DNA from: Marivirga sericea
GTDB lineage: Bacteria; Bacteroidota; Bacteroidia; Cytophagales; Cyclobacteriaceae
Direction: 5' to 3'
Length of the DNA: 64,000 bases
Assembly (NCBI RefSeq): GCF_900177665.1
Contig: NZ_FXAW01000004.1
Coordinates: 372,001 to 436,000, forward strand
Both the position numbers and the translations under genes were made by a program. A model generated the notes under the pieces. The model searched no databases. It was not told the DNA's origin and saw nothing but the letters and a program-made list of their open reading frames with translations. Positions 46,770-55,406 of the stretch are shown one piece after another (the stretch's first letter is position 1; each line of letters begins with the position of its first letter).

Positions 46770-48191
46770 TTATTCGAGCGTATCTAATTTTTCTATCGCC
46801 CACTGATTATTTGAATCTAATTTTAAACTTTTATGGTAATTCTCAATGGCGAGCACTTTATCTCCTGAGTCTAAATAAGTGTCCGCCAGAATGCTAAAAA
46901 TATACCATGAATCAGGTATAGCGGTAGCAAGTATCTCAAGTAAATCAATAGCTTTGTCAAACTCCTTGGACTCACGATATTTATTGGCGGCATCCATAAT
47001 ATATTTATCAGATATATTGCCTTCCATGGAATCTAGTTTGGCAATTGCGGCATCAAAACCTTGGGATTCATAGATTTCTATGAGCTCTTTGGTACCTATA
47101 TATTTATTAGTTTCCGAAGTAGAACCTGCTAGCTTTTCACGTATCATACTTCTTACATCTACCCATCCATCCAATGGCCCCCTATTTGATAAAGTAGCGA
47201 CTACAAGGTCTGTACTTCGATAAATATCCAATTCACCTGAAACGCCATGAGCGCCCCCATTATGTCCATACACTTCAATACCGTTGAACTTATTGAGCGT
47301 AAAACCATAACCGTAAGCATCGTGAACATCGTTAGAGATCATTTGTGCCAGGCTTTCTTTTGAAATCAGTTTATTATTTTTAAGTGCAATAGCAAATTTT
47401 AGTAAGTCTTCCACTGTGGAATAGGCACCTCCTGCAGAGCTGCCTTTGGCTCCTTTCATATAGGTACTTGTTGTCCAAATACCATGTTCATCTTTCTTAA
47501 TGTATCCCTCGGCAATATTTGGAATTGATCTATCAGTTTCATAATTCCCTGTATTCTTCATTCCCGCGACTTCAAAAATGTTTTTATTAACATACTCATA
47601 GTAAGTATCTCCCGACAAACGCTCTATGATCATCCCAAGAACAATATAACCTGCATTGCTATAGCTGAATCCGGTACCCGGTGAGAACAGTAGCTCATCA
47701 TCTCTAAACAAGCTAAAGTAATCAGCAATCGTTCTTACACTATGTTTAGCACGATGTTCGAATTTATTATTAAAAAAATCGGTTAATCCAGAGGTATGAA
47801 CCAATAGCTGTTCTATCGTCACACTATCCCTCACAGTAGTATTTGGGTAATCTGGCAGCGTTTCACCCACAGTACTGTCAAGATTTAATTTATCTTGTTG
47901 TACCAATTGCATGATTGCAACGGCAGTAAACATTTTGCCCATTGAGGCTATTCCAAACTTTGTGTCAATTCTATTAGGGACATTATGCGCCAAATTTGCG
48001 TAGCCGTAAGCTTTTTTAAAAAGTACCTCCTCGTTTTTAGCAATTAAAACTGCACCGCTATAGCCATTCTCCTTGGAGATCTTTTCTAGATTTTCATCAA
48101 TTTCACCAATCTTATCTCGATAGAGATTGTCCTGACTTAAGTCACATCCGAAGAGTAGAATTACAATTATATATGTAGATATCTTTTTCAT
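46770..48191 (-). CDS. class C-like SxxK serine hydrolase lipoprotein with TPR tail
   Basis: A 473-residue lipoprotein with Cys16 (LLFGC). Motifs: Ser83-Met-Gly-Lys86 in GIASMGKMF, Tyr-Ser-Asn in FSYSNAGY and His-Asn-Gly in YGHNGGAHG. After the catalytic domain, residues 385-470 hold tetratricopeptide helices (KEFDKAIDLLEILATAIPDSWYIFSIL). The start codon shares one base with the stop of the preceding small membrane protein (TAATG). It is last in a four-gene operon with a DUF6249-like protein, an ECF sigma factor and the small membrane protein. The lipoprotein form suggests anchoring at the envelope. Substrate unknown. Confidence 0.88.
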   Translation of the reverse strand: MKKISTYIIVILLFGCDLSQDNLYRDKIGEIDENLEKISKENGYSGAVLIAKNEEVLFKKAYGYANLAHNVPNRIDTKFGIASMGKMFTAVAIMQLVQQDKLNLDSTVGETLPDYPNTTVRDSVTIEQLLVHTSGLTDFFNNKFEHRAKHSVRTIADYFSLFRDDELLFSPGTGFSYSNAGYIVLGMIIERLSGDTYYEYVNKNIFEVAGMKNTGNYETDRSIPNIAEGYIKKDEHGIWTTSTYMKGAKGSSAGGAYSTVEDLLKFAIALKNNKLISKESLAQMISNDVHDAYGYGFTLNKFNGIEVYGHNGGAHGVSGELDIYRSTDLVVATLSNRGPLDGWVDVRSMIREKLAGSTSETNKYIGTKELIEIYESQGFDAAIAKLDSMEGNISDKYIMDAANKYRESKEFDKAIDLLEILATAIPDSWYIFSILADTYLDSGDKVLAIENYHKSLKLDSNNQWAIEKLDTLE

Positions 48192-48541
48192 TATGTAGTA
48201 ATTTTATGGTTTTTAACAGTTCTCGTTCTGCTAATCTCAAGCTGTATGAACAGAATAATGAGCGTTAAGATTACAGCAGTATATGTTACGATGGAGTACT
48301 CCATAGTTCGAACATTAGTCGAAAAGCTAAACAGAATTCCTAAAACAGCTATTAAACCAACTGATAGTTTTAAAGCCATCATTGCTTTTGCTTTATAGTG
48401 GCCAATTTTACCTTGTAAGCTTTCCTGTGTAGCTATTGCCCCCAGAACACGCTCTTCCAAATCGATAGGATCATTAACATTATCTATTTCTCTAAAGATG
48501 TCTTTTAAGTGATCTTCCTTATTCATAATATTTATATTCAT
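48191..48541 (-). CDS. small two-TM protein, candidate anti-sigma factor
   Basis: A 116-residue protein (start 48541, or 48526 using an internal ATG). The first 55 residues are cytoplasmic-like and charged (DHLKDIFREIDNVNDPIDLEERVLGAIATQE). Two hydrophobic segments follow (AMMALKLSVGLIAVLGILFSF and VTYTAVILTLIILFIQLEI). It overlaps the sigma gene by 23 bases and touches the hydrolase gene. The size and topology suit an anti-sigma or membrane tether, and the same kind of protein occurs in the paralogous operon at 53621-53923. No HxxxC zinc motif is present, so the role is inferred. Confidence 0.7.
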   Translation of the reverse strand: MNINIMNKEDHLKDIFREIDNVNDPIDLEERVLGAIATQESLQGKIGHYKAKAMMALKLSVGLIAVLGILFSFSTNVRTMEYSIVTYTAVILTLIILFIQLEISRTRTVKNHKITT

Positions 48542-49082
48542 TAAGATTTTGCTCCTTAAGCACTTTATAAAAACTTGTTCTACCTCGGTGAAGAAGAACT
48601 TTTACATTGGACTTTGTAAACATGGTAATAGCTTCAATCTCCACCATATTTTGTTCATCGATATAAAATAGTTGCAAGACCAAGGCTTCTTTTGCAGGAA
48701 TTTTCTCAAATACCGCTTTAATCAGTTTCTTCAACTCTTGTTTTTCTAGTTGACCAATTGCGTCATTCAATGCAGTTCGTTCACCATCTGAAATTGAATA
48801 TTCTCCGACCACCTCATGTTTCCGCTTTTCTTGTTTGATGAATTGTAATGCCTTATTGACCACAATCCGGTAAAACCAGGTGGAAAATTTAGATTCTACT
48901 CGAAACTTATGTAGCGAAGAATAAGCTGCGACAAAGCTGTCCTGAACAACATCTTTAGCATCATCTTCGCTTTTCACTATTGAAACAGCGACTCCAAAAG
49001 CTTTATTTTGATACGTTTTTATGAAATAACTGAAAGCATTGCTATTACCCTTCAAGACCTCATCTATGTAGTGAGAATCCAT
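48519..49082 (-). CDS. ECF-type sigma factor, copy A
   Basis: A 187-residue sigma factor. Region 2 holds NAFSYFIKTYQNKAFGVAVSIV, DDAKDVVQDSFVAAYSSL and STWFYRIVVNKALQ; region 4 holds MVEIEAITMFTKSNVKVLLHRGRTSFYKVL. It is clearly paralogous to the sigma factor at 53920-54486, which has the same AFSY opening and a similar arrangement of neighbours. It lies six bases after a DUF6249-like gene. Upstream of the operon a GTAACC word on the minus strand (49485-49480) could be an ECF -35 element for autoregulation. Confidence 0.92.
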   Translation of the reverse strand: MDSHYIDEVLKGNSNAFSYFIKTYQNKAFGVAVSIVKSEDDAKDVVQDSFVAAYSSLHKFRVESKFSTWFYRIVVNKALQFIKQEKRKHEVVGEYSISDGERTALNDAIGQLEKQELKKLIKAVFEKIPAKEALVLQLFYIDEQNMVEIEAITMFTKSNVKVLLHRGRTSFYKVLKEQNLNEYKYYE

Positions 49083-49088
49083 ATAAAT

Positions 49089-49430
49089 CTATTTATTCTT
49101 TCTAATTTTCTTCACCCAGAAAAATGCTACAATGAGACTACTGCCACCAAACAACAGCATAAAAGAAGGGTAAAAAACCAATTCGTCAATTCGAAAGGCC
49201 TTTTCTAACATGTATGCCAATAGCAAACCGAACGCAACACCTACCATCAACAGCCCTAATTTTAAATCTAAGTAGCGATTGTTATTTGAAGGGGCATTAG
49301 TATCAATACCTTTTTCAATTTTAGCCATTCGCTCTAAATGGGCTGCTTTAATAAAACTATATATTGAGTAAGCTGCGGCTATAAAAAAGGTTATCAGTAC
49401 TACTCCTGGTCCAAAGAAAAAATCATCCAT
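49089..49430 (-). CDS. DUF6249-like small membrane protein, copy A
   Basis: A 113-residue protein with three hydrophobic segments (residues 8-25, 57-73, 86-106). Its cytoplasmic-like loop holds HLERMAKIEKGID and its last helix ends with the motif FGGSSLIVAFFWVKKI. The same layout and the motif LLFGGxSxIxAFF occur in the paralogue at 53226-53567. Family DUF6249 is suggested from memory. It is first in an operon with the ECF sigma factor, a two-TM protein and a hydrolase lipoprotein. Function unknown; a partner in membrane signal transduction is plausible. Confidence 0.72.
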   Translation of the reverse strand: MDDFFFGPGVVLITFFIAAAYSIYSFIKAAHLERMAKIEKGIDTNAPSNNNRYLDLKLGLLMVGVAFGLLLAYMLEKAFRIDELVFYPSFMLLFGGSSLIVAFFWVKKIRKNK

Positions 49431-49922
49431 ATTATTTTTTTTTAAGTTTATGTGTGTTGGATATCTGTCAACACAAAAAGGTTACAGTTTTTTTGACAAT
49501 AGTGAATTTATAAATTAACCTAAGTGTGTATAATTATAAGTTGTTGACCAAAAAACGGCTAAGGCGTACCTATACTTATTTTTTGATTTAAATTACGAAA
49601 TCTCATTTCATAGATTTCATGGTTCAAAACAAATAGTTACGGACGTTTATAGTTGCTGTCTAAAATCCATATTAGGACTCAAACACCTATGAAAAATACT
49701 ATATGTAGTAATAGAAGAAAGTTGAGATTGTAAAAAAGAAGAACTCCAGATAGCCAATTATCTCGATCGAAGATGGATAAAAAATAATTCAACTAAGGTA
49801 TTAACAGGTCGGGCCGATGTTCAATAGAGTGGAAAAAACAGCCCTTTTTGCAACTGCCTTTCCTACTCTTTTGACTACTGCAATAAAACTTTATAGAAAC
49901 TCTAGCTAAACCAGCTTCTTTA
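49431..49922. other. 492-base gap upstream of the sigma/hydrolase operon A
   Basis: It contains the minus-strand promoter of operon A: the GTAACC word (49485-49480) and the inverted repeat at 49454-49474. The right part holds no recognisable gene or repeat. Confidence 0.5.
49454..49474 (-). promoter_or_regulatory. candidate operator inverted repeat upstream of operon A
   Basis: GTGTTG at 49454-49459 and CAACAC at 49469-49474 are a perfect inverted repeat with nine-base spacing. It sits 24 bases upstream of the DUF6249-like gene, between the candidate -35 word GTAACC and the start codon. It could be a regulator site or part of the 5' leader. Confidence 0.4.
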
Positions 49923-50987
49923 TCACATCAAATCCTCAATGGCATTTTTAATTGAGTAAACATTACTTTTTTTACTATTAGTTAATATGATAATAGTATT
50001 ATTATTTGAGATATCTTTATTAATGAGACATTCATAGTTTCCAGTGCTACCGTGATGAGTATGTTCAATTATCTGGTTTCCTTGATATTTTATTTGACCC
50101 AAAGCAGATTCCATATTCTTGATATCCAATTCAGCAGTTTCACCAAGAGCCTTTACAGAGTTTTTCTCGATTAAATTATATGAGTGAAGGCCTTTCAGGA
50201 GCTTAAATAAATCTTTAGTCGTAGTAGAAAATAAAAATATGGATGATTTTATTGTAAAAGGTGGTTTGTCTTCGATAAATTCATTGTTAAACGAAATAGC
50301 CATAGCACTCCTGTTTTTATAAGGAAATGATTCATTAAAGTGACTTTGATTTAGCTCTAATGGTTTCAAAATGTTTTGGGTAGCATACTCGGAAAAGCTT
50401 TTGCTTGATACACTCTCAACAATTTTTGAAAGTAGAAAAGGACTATAATTTGTGTATAAATAACCTTCTCCTGGCGTAAACTCCAAATCTGGTATTTCAA
50501 GCAAATCTTTCATTAGGACTTCATCATTTATTTCCGGATGTTTTCCCCAATTTATTTTTGGAAGACCACCAGTATATTGAAGTAAGTTTAGAATGGTAAT
50601 CTGATTTGACCAATTGGGTAAATGACTCAAGTACTTTGATATTGGGTCATCTAATTTTAGTAATTCCTTTTCCTCTAATTGCATTATAGCGATCGCTGGA
50701 ATTTCTTTATAAATAGAACCAATGTTGAATTTATCTGTTTTTGATAAAATTGTTTTTCTATCTCCATTAGAGAATCCAAACCCTTTGTTATAAATAATTT
50801 CATCATTTTTAGCAACCAATACGTTTCCGTTAAACTCGCCATTTTGGTATAAAGTGGTAAGTACCGAATCTAATTCATCGTGAAATTGGTTTCCTTTTGA
50901 ACTAGAATCGGTGTTTTCGGTATTGCAGTTAGTAAATAAAAAAGATAAGGTAATTACTGCAAAGAGGGTTTTTAAAAAATTATTCAT
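49923..50987 (-). CDS. class C-like SxxK serine hydrolase lipoprotein
   Basis: A 354-residue lipoprotein counted from the ATG at 50987, with Cys21 after FLFTN. An upstream ATG (51050) would add 21 residues before the signal. Motifs: Ser91-Ile-Tyr-Lys94, Tyr-Thr-Asn in YLYTNYSPF and HHG in EHTHHGSTG. It has no extra carboxy-terminal beta domain, which makes it the shortest of the family here. It lies between the two sigma operons on the same strand. The upstream gap of 545 bases gives it its own promoter. Substrate unknown. Confidence 0.84.
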   Translation of the reverse strand: MNNFLKTLFAVITLSFLFTNCNTENTDSSSKGNQFHDELDSVLTTLYQNGEFNGNVLVAKNDEIIYNKGFGFSNGDRKTILSKTDKFNIGSIYKEIPAIAIMQLEEKELLKLDDPISKYLSHLPNWSNQITILNLLQYTGGLPKINWGKHPEINDEVLMKDLLEIPDLEFTPGEGYLYTNYSPFLLSKIVESVSSKSFSEYATQNILKPLELNQSHFNESFPYKNRSAMAISFNNEFIEDKPPFTIKSSIFLFSTTTKDLFKLLKGLHSYNLIEKNSVKALGETAELDIKNMESALGQIKYQGNQIIEHTHHGSTGNYECLINKDISNNNTIIILTNSKKSNVYSIKNAIEDLM

Positions 50988-51532
50988 GTATAGATATTTA
51001 GGTTTATGATTTAAAATCGTATTCACTTTTTTATCCAGAGATTGCTTCACTTCTGGCTAGAATCCCTCCAACAAACAAGTTCTAACAATCTATTGATAGG
51101 TTTGTATCAATTACCCTAACTACTACCGTCACTACTTCTTAGATAAGTTAAGCTCATTGGAAATCAATACTGATGCAAACATATTAAGACAAAACGTAAT
51201 CTGATGTTAACTTAAGTTAATAAAAGAACCCTCTCTTATATAACCTATAAATTGCTTTCAGAAAACTCTCTGGCTAAGTATTGCTTCAGTTTCTTGATTC
51301 TTAAAGAATGCTAAAAGTACTATGAATTATCATGTAAAAAATACTGCAAATTGCACTAAAAAAGGATAAAAAATATTTAGTCCCTTAAGCCTCCACAGTT
51401 TCATCTACTAGATTATCAATATGTTTTTATTTCCAATCATTTTTCTAAAGAGCATAATTCGATAAATAATAATTTATATCATGTAATTTTTAATAGAATA
51501 AGGACTAGGTGAAAATATCATAAATTGCTTAT
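50988..51532. other. 545-base gap between two minus-strand hydrolases
   Basis: No gene was found. A perfect 14-base palindrome TTAACTTAAGTTAA lies at 51207-51220. No terminator for the gene at 51533 could be picked out by eye. Confidence 0.5.
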
Positions 51533-53188
51533 TCACTCAAATGCAGGAATCAAATAGTCTTCCACCATCTCGAAAGCTTGAGGATGGGCATATGGTTTGT
51601 TGTATTCCGTTGCGGTTATAAGAATAACCATTTCCAGTTCTTGCAAAATCATAAGATGATTCCCTCCATTTCCACTAGCTAAATAGGTGTCGTATTTTTT
51701 AGATGGACCTTGAAGGTCTCTGTTCCAAAATAAATAACCATAATCCTGATTATTTACAGTCGAAATTTTTTGATGAGGAGTAAATGTCTTTTCAATCCAT
51801 TCTTCAGAAATCAATTGTCGACCTTTCCAACTTCCTTTATTTAGATACAATTGACCATATTTTGCGAATGAAAGTGCATTCATTCGGCACGAACCAGCCG
51901 TATTTGGAACCTTCGTAGGCGTATATTGCCAACGCACTTTTTTGATATTGAGCGGATCAAAAAGATTCTCTTCAGCAAAATCCTCTAAGCCTTCTACCGT
52001 CTGATCAAGTATATCACCCAATACGACAACCCCACCAGTGAAGTATTGCCAAGTGCCACGATCTGCCTGCTTTCTTAGTGGTAAATTCAATACAAAATGC
52101 ACCCAGTCATCGGTTACATACATATTTTCTTCATTTCCTGGCGAACCATAATCGCTATCATTTCCATCAAAATCAGAGGACATGGTGAGGAGATCATTAA
52201 TTGATATAGCAGCTTTAGCTTTATCATTGGCAATTTCCTCCTTACCCTTGTAGAAGCTATTCAGCCTTACAAATTCATTTTTAATAAATCCCTGATCGAT
52301 AGCGATACCTACCAAACTAGAGGTGAAGCTTTTAGTCAGTGACCGAGTATCGTGAAGCGTTTTTTTCTTTGCTCCATTAAAGTATTCTTCTACTGCTAGC
52401 TCTCCATCTTTTAGAACAACAATGCTAGTTACCCCTTTGAACTTCCCTTTTAGAATAGCTTCCTTCAATGACTCAACCCTATCCTGATCAAAGTCTTTTT
52501 GATAAACCTTAAAATCATCTGATTTAGGAATGTTCAACTTCTTTTTACTGTCAGCAATAGCCGGCCATTCTTTTTTTATGTCTATAGATCCTCTTGCGAT
52601 GATGTTTCCAACCAATGTCTCTTCTACAACTAAATAGGGCCTGATTGAGATAGTAAGACTGTGCGTTCCTTCACTCAATGCTTCATTTCCGCCTCCTTTG
52701 TACATAAATTTCTGCCACAGAAATCTCCCCCAATGATCTGGGTTGTCATTTCGTTTTAAGGGAATTCCATAGACTGTTTGTTCATTTTTTGACTGGCAAC
52801 TACCCGCACCAAAGGGAAGCCGATTTTTATAAATCTCTTGTCCATCGACTTCAAAGATAAATTCAAAGTTGCCTTTATTACAGTACTCCTCCAATGAGAG
52901 GCCAGGTTTTAGCTCCTGCAAGTAAGCTGTTAGCGTCTTTGGTAAAAAGGCTCGTATGTTCAGTTCCGTTTGTTCCGTAAAAGTTATAGCCGATAGAAAG
53001 TCCGTTTCCTGGAAGGAAGCAAAGGGAATAAACTTATCCATAAAAGCAATCTCGCCTATGTGATCTTGATGCAGCTGATTTAAAATAGCACCTTTATTCA
53101 CACTTGAGACGCTTTCGCCACTTTGACCAACAGCAATTCTACAGAAAATAAGACATAGTAATGACAGGATGAAAAATTTCAATTTCAT
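51533..53188 (-). CDS. NylB-like SxxK hydrolase with an extra amino-terminal domain
   Basis: A 551-residue exported protein with a signal peptide (hydrophobic residues 4-16, cleaved near AVGQ). Residues 25-210 form a beta-rich domain of unknown type (FEFIFEVDGQEIYKN, GTHSLTISIRPYLVV). Residues 235-550 form the hydrolase, with Ser283-Leu-Thr-Lys286 in RSLTKSFTSSLVG, Tyr-Phe-Thr-Gly in WQYFTGG and GNGGNHL in place of HxG. This pattern fits the NylB-like branch, not the YxN/HxG branch of its neighbours. It is last in the second sigma operon, 37 bases after the DUF6249-like gene. Substrate unknown. Confidence 0.83.
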   Translation of the reverse strand: MKLKFFILSLLCLIFCRIAVGQSGESVSSVNKGAILNQLHQDHIGEIAFMDKFIPFASFQETDFLSAITFTEQTELNIRAFLPKTLTAYLQELKPGLSLEEYCNKGNFEFIFEVDGQEIYKNRLPFGAGSCQSKNEQTVYGIPLKRNDNPDHWGRFLWQKFMYKGGGNEALSEGTHSLTISIRPYLVVEETLVGNIIARGSIDIKKEWPAIADSKKKLNIPKSDDFKVYQKDFDQDRVESLKEAILKGKFKGVTSIVVLKDGELAVEEYFNGAKKKTLHDTRSLTKSFTSSLVGIAIDQGFIKNEFVRLNSFYKGKEEIANDKAKAAISINDLLTMSSDFDGNDSDYGSPGNEENMYVTDDWVHFVLNLPLRKQADRGTWQYFTGGVVVLGDILDQTVEGLEDFAEENLFDPLNIKKVRWQYTPTKVPNTAGSCRMNALSFAKYGQLYLNKGSWKGRQLISEEWIEKTFTPHQKISTVNNQDYGYLFWNRDLQGPSKKYDTYLASGNGGNHLMILQELEMVILITATEYNKPYAHPQAFEMVEDYLIPAFE

Positions 53189-53225
53189 AATTTTTGATTT
53201 AATGATGTAAAAGTTAAATACTTAT

Positions 53226-53567
53226 TTAGAGGTCTTTTTTCATCCGTTTAAGGACTAAAAAAAATGCAGCAATCATGGAAGCGCCACCAAAAAGCAGCAT
53301 TGAGGCCATATAAATAATGGACTGGTTGAGAGGCTTAACCAACATATTGAGATATAATCCAACTACCAAACCGACAGCAACGCCTATTGCTACCAATCCA
53401 ATAATGAAAAAGATATAATATTTCTCTTCTGAATTGAACATATCCGGATTCGCTCCTAATTCAATTATGGCCATTCTTTCTTTATTTCTGGTTGTGTAGT
53501 AATAATAGAATATGGCCAGAGAGACTAAGTACAAGCTGACATATGATAGGGTAGTTCCAAAATCCAT
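53226..53567 (-). CDS. DUF6249-like small membrane protein, copy B
   Basis: A 113-residue protein, the same length as copy A, with three hydrophobic segments (residues 9-24, 53-73, 86-106). The loop contains RNKERMAIIELGAN and the last helix contains LLFGGASMIAAFFLVLKRM, both matching copy A. In this operon it follows the two-TM protein and precedes the hydrolase, so its place in the gene order differs from copy A. The conserved loop RMA-I-E may be a cytoplasmic contact site. Confidence 0.75.
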   Translation of the reverse strand: MDFGTTLSYVSLYLVSLAIFYYYYTTRNKERMAIIELGANPDMFNSEEKYYIFFIIGLVAIGVAVGLVVGLYLNMLVKPLNQSIIYMASMLLFGGASMIAAFFLVLKRMKKDL

Positions 53568-53620
53568 AATGTATTTGAATTAATTAGTTTGATCAGAAGA
53601 CTTCCAATCTGGAATGGTGG

Positions 53621-53923
53621 TTACAATTTCTTTTGGTTTTTTACATAATTAAGAACGATAGGAATTAAAAAACCTGCTATAGCGAGTAGTAAAACTCCCA
53701 TACCAACGATAGCTGTATCGTCATTCGATATACTTTTAACCCGTGTCCCAAGTGCTATAATCAATAAAACACCTAATACAACGACTAACTTGAAAGGCCA
53801 AGACGAAAGCATTGATGGTTTAGTAATCATTAGTTTTCGAGTGTATGGCTTTTCAATTTTTCGCATCACCTTTTCAGTCAATTCGCTGGAGGGTGATTTC
53901 AAGGAGGAGTTATCTTTTTTCAT
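53621..53923 (-). CDS. small two-TM protein, candidate anti-sigma factor, copy B
   Basis: A 100-residue protein. The first 42 residues are basic and cytoplasmic-like, with LTEKVMRKIEKPYTRK. Two hydrophobic segments follow (FKLVVVLGVLLIIALGT and AIVGMGVLLLAIAGFLIPIVL). It overlaps the sigma gene by four bases (ATGA type), a hallmark of translational coupling with anti-sigma factors. Its counterpart in operon A is the 116-residue protein at 48191. No sequence motif proves the function. Confidence 0.7.
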   Translation of the reverse strand: MKKDNSSLKSPSSELTEKVMRKIEKPYTRKLMITKPSMLSSWPFKLVVVLGVLLIIALGTRVKSISNDDTAIVGMGVLLLAIAGFLIPIVLNYVKNQKKL

Positions 53924-54486
53924 AATAAGTCATCTTTTCTGTTTGCTAATATCACTTTCAATTTTTGTCTTGTACGCATAAGCTTCACTTTACATTTAGA
54001 TGCTTTCCAAGTGGTGATTTCTGCTATTTCTGCAATGGATTTTTCACCTAAATAAAACAAAGTCACTAGTAAGCGTTCATCTGGACGTAATCGGTCCAGT
54101 GCCAGCCCGATATACTGACGTAGGTTCTGAAACTCCAGATCGTCCTTCAAGTGAACCAACTCGGCATTATTATCAAAATACTGTTTAGAGACTTCTTCAT
54201 TGCGTAAAAGTTGCTGCCGATTAAGTTTTGCCTTGGTTAATGCAGTATTGAAAACTATTTTGTAAAGCCAACTAGAAAAACGCGACTCTCCATTGTACTG
54301 ATGTATGAATCTATAAATTTTGACGAAAGCATCTTGTACGACCTCTTCAGCATCTTCATGTTTCTTTACAATAGGTAAGGCGATATGAAAAGCTAATGAC
54401 TGATATTTTTCAACTATATAGGAAAACGCAGGTGCATTTCCATTCTGCACTTCCTCTACACATTTTTGAAGCTTTTGATCGTCCAT
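53920..54486 (-). CDS. ECF-type sigma factor, copy B
   Basis: A 188-residue sigma factor. Region 2 includes APAFSYIVEKYQSLAFHIALPIV, DAEEVVQDAFVKIYRFI and SSWLYKIVFNTALTKA; region 4 includes SIAEIAEITTWKASKCKVKLMRTRQKL. It is the paralogue of copy A and is coupled by a four-base overlap to the two-TM protein downstream. A GTAACC word on the minus strand (54525-54520), 33 bases before the ATG, could be its own -35 element. Confidence 0.92.
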   Translation of the reverse strand: MDDQKLQKCVEEVQNGNAPAFSYIVEKYQSLAFHIALPIVKKHEDAEEVVQDAFVKIYRFIHQYNGESRFSSWLYKIVFNTALTKAKLNRQQLLRNEEVSKQYFDNNAELVHLKDDLEFQNLRQYIGLALDRLRPDERLLVTLFYLGEKSIAEIAEITTWKASKCKVKLMRTRQKLKVILANRKDDLL

Positions 54487-54519
54487 TAATAATTAAGAAG
54501 ACTTTTAAATGGGTGTACC

Positions 54520-54525
54520 GGTTAC
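54520..54525 (-). promoter_or_regulatory. candidate ECF -35 element of operon B
   Basis: GTAACC on the minus strand lies 33 bases upstream of the sigma ATG. The same hexamer lies upstream of operon A (49485-49480). AAC-type -35 words are usual for ECF promoters. No clear -10 element was identified. Confidence 0.35.
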
Positions 54526-54725
54526 AAAGTTTACATAAATTTTACTTAGTGAATTTAAGAAAGTTACTCAACTTCCGTGTCTTTATTATTAATCTGACAT
54601 CTGGCGGCTAGTTATTTCAGAAGATTCAAACGAAATAACACTAGTATCTTTTATCGTTTAAGATAACTTTACTAGTTGTGAGAATGATTGCTTAGCTATA
54701 GAATGGAGCTACAATTTGCATACAC

Positions 54726-55406
54726 CTATTTAAAACGATCGATATTCTTGATAAAATAATTATCGATATCAGGTTTCTGTTCAGTTCGTCTAAATTGGAA
54801 CACTGTATTTTCAACTGTTGTTTTATTGGTTCTAAATTCGATTTCATTTTTTATCACAAAGCCGGAATCAGACTTAATAATCCCATTTATTTCGTACAAA
54901 TATGCTGAATTAAATGAATCTATTCTTGGTTTTTGTTTTTCAATACGGTAGAACTGAATTTTTATGCTGTCATTACTAATTTTAGCAACACCCTTATTTC
55001 CAATGTCATGCGGCTCAAATCCACAAATTCTTCTAATTCTACTTTCTTCAGATTTTTGAGATTCCAGCATCAATTCAATTGCTTCATGTGCACTTGCATA
55101 AGTATTGTCAAAAGTCATTTTTTTGGCACAATAATATTCTGTTAATCCGTCAACGCCACTAATATTAATAACAAATCCATCTTCATAGATAAAAAAAACT
55201 GAAAGATACTTTATTTTTGCCCCTTGAATTTGGTCAAAACTTTGAGCTTCGCGTTCTAATTCTGCAAAGTAGTACCCATTTAATTTTAAGTTGTTATCTG
55301 GAACTTGATTATCCTCAAAATCAATCAATTCGTGTTTATCATGGATCTTAAAAGCACCGCACGAGTTAAAAATTAAACTCAAAATGACCAATACAATGTT
55401 TTTCAT
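54726..55406 (-). CDS. hypothetical lipoprotein
   Basis: A 226-residue lipoprotein counted from the ATG at 55406 (Cys16, LIFNSC); the longer frame from 55499 would put 31 odd residues before the signal. The mature protein has several beta-strand segments (KIKYLSVFFIYEDGFVINIS, IKIQFYRIEKQKP, FVIKNEIEFRTNKTTVENTVFQFRR), which suggest a beta-sandwich or barrel-like domain. I do not recognise the family. It is the gene just upstream of the second sigma operon, 239 bases from its start, and is not clearly part of it. Confidence 0.68.
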   Translation of the reverse strand: MKNIVLVILSLIFNSCGAFKIHDKHELIDFEDNQVPDNNLKLNGYYFAELEREAQSFDQIQGAKIKYLSVFFIYEDGFVINISGVDGLTEYYCAKKMTFDNTYASAHEAIELMLESQKSEESRIRRICGFEPHDIGNKGVAKISNDSIKIQFYRIEKQKPRIDSFNSAYLYEINGIIKSDSGFVIKNEIEFRTNKTTVENTVFQFRRTEQKPDIDNYFIKNIDRFK

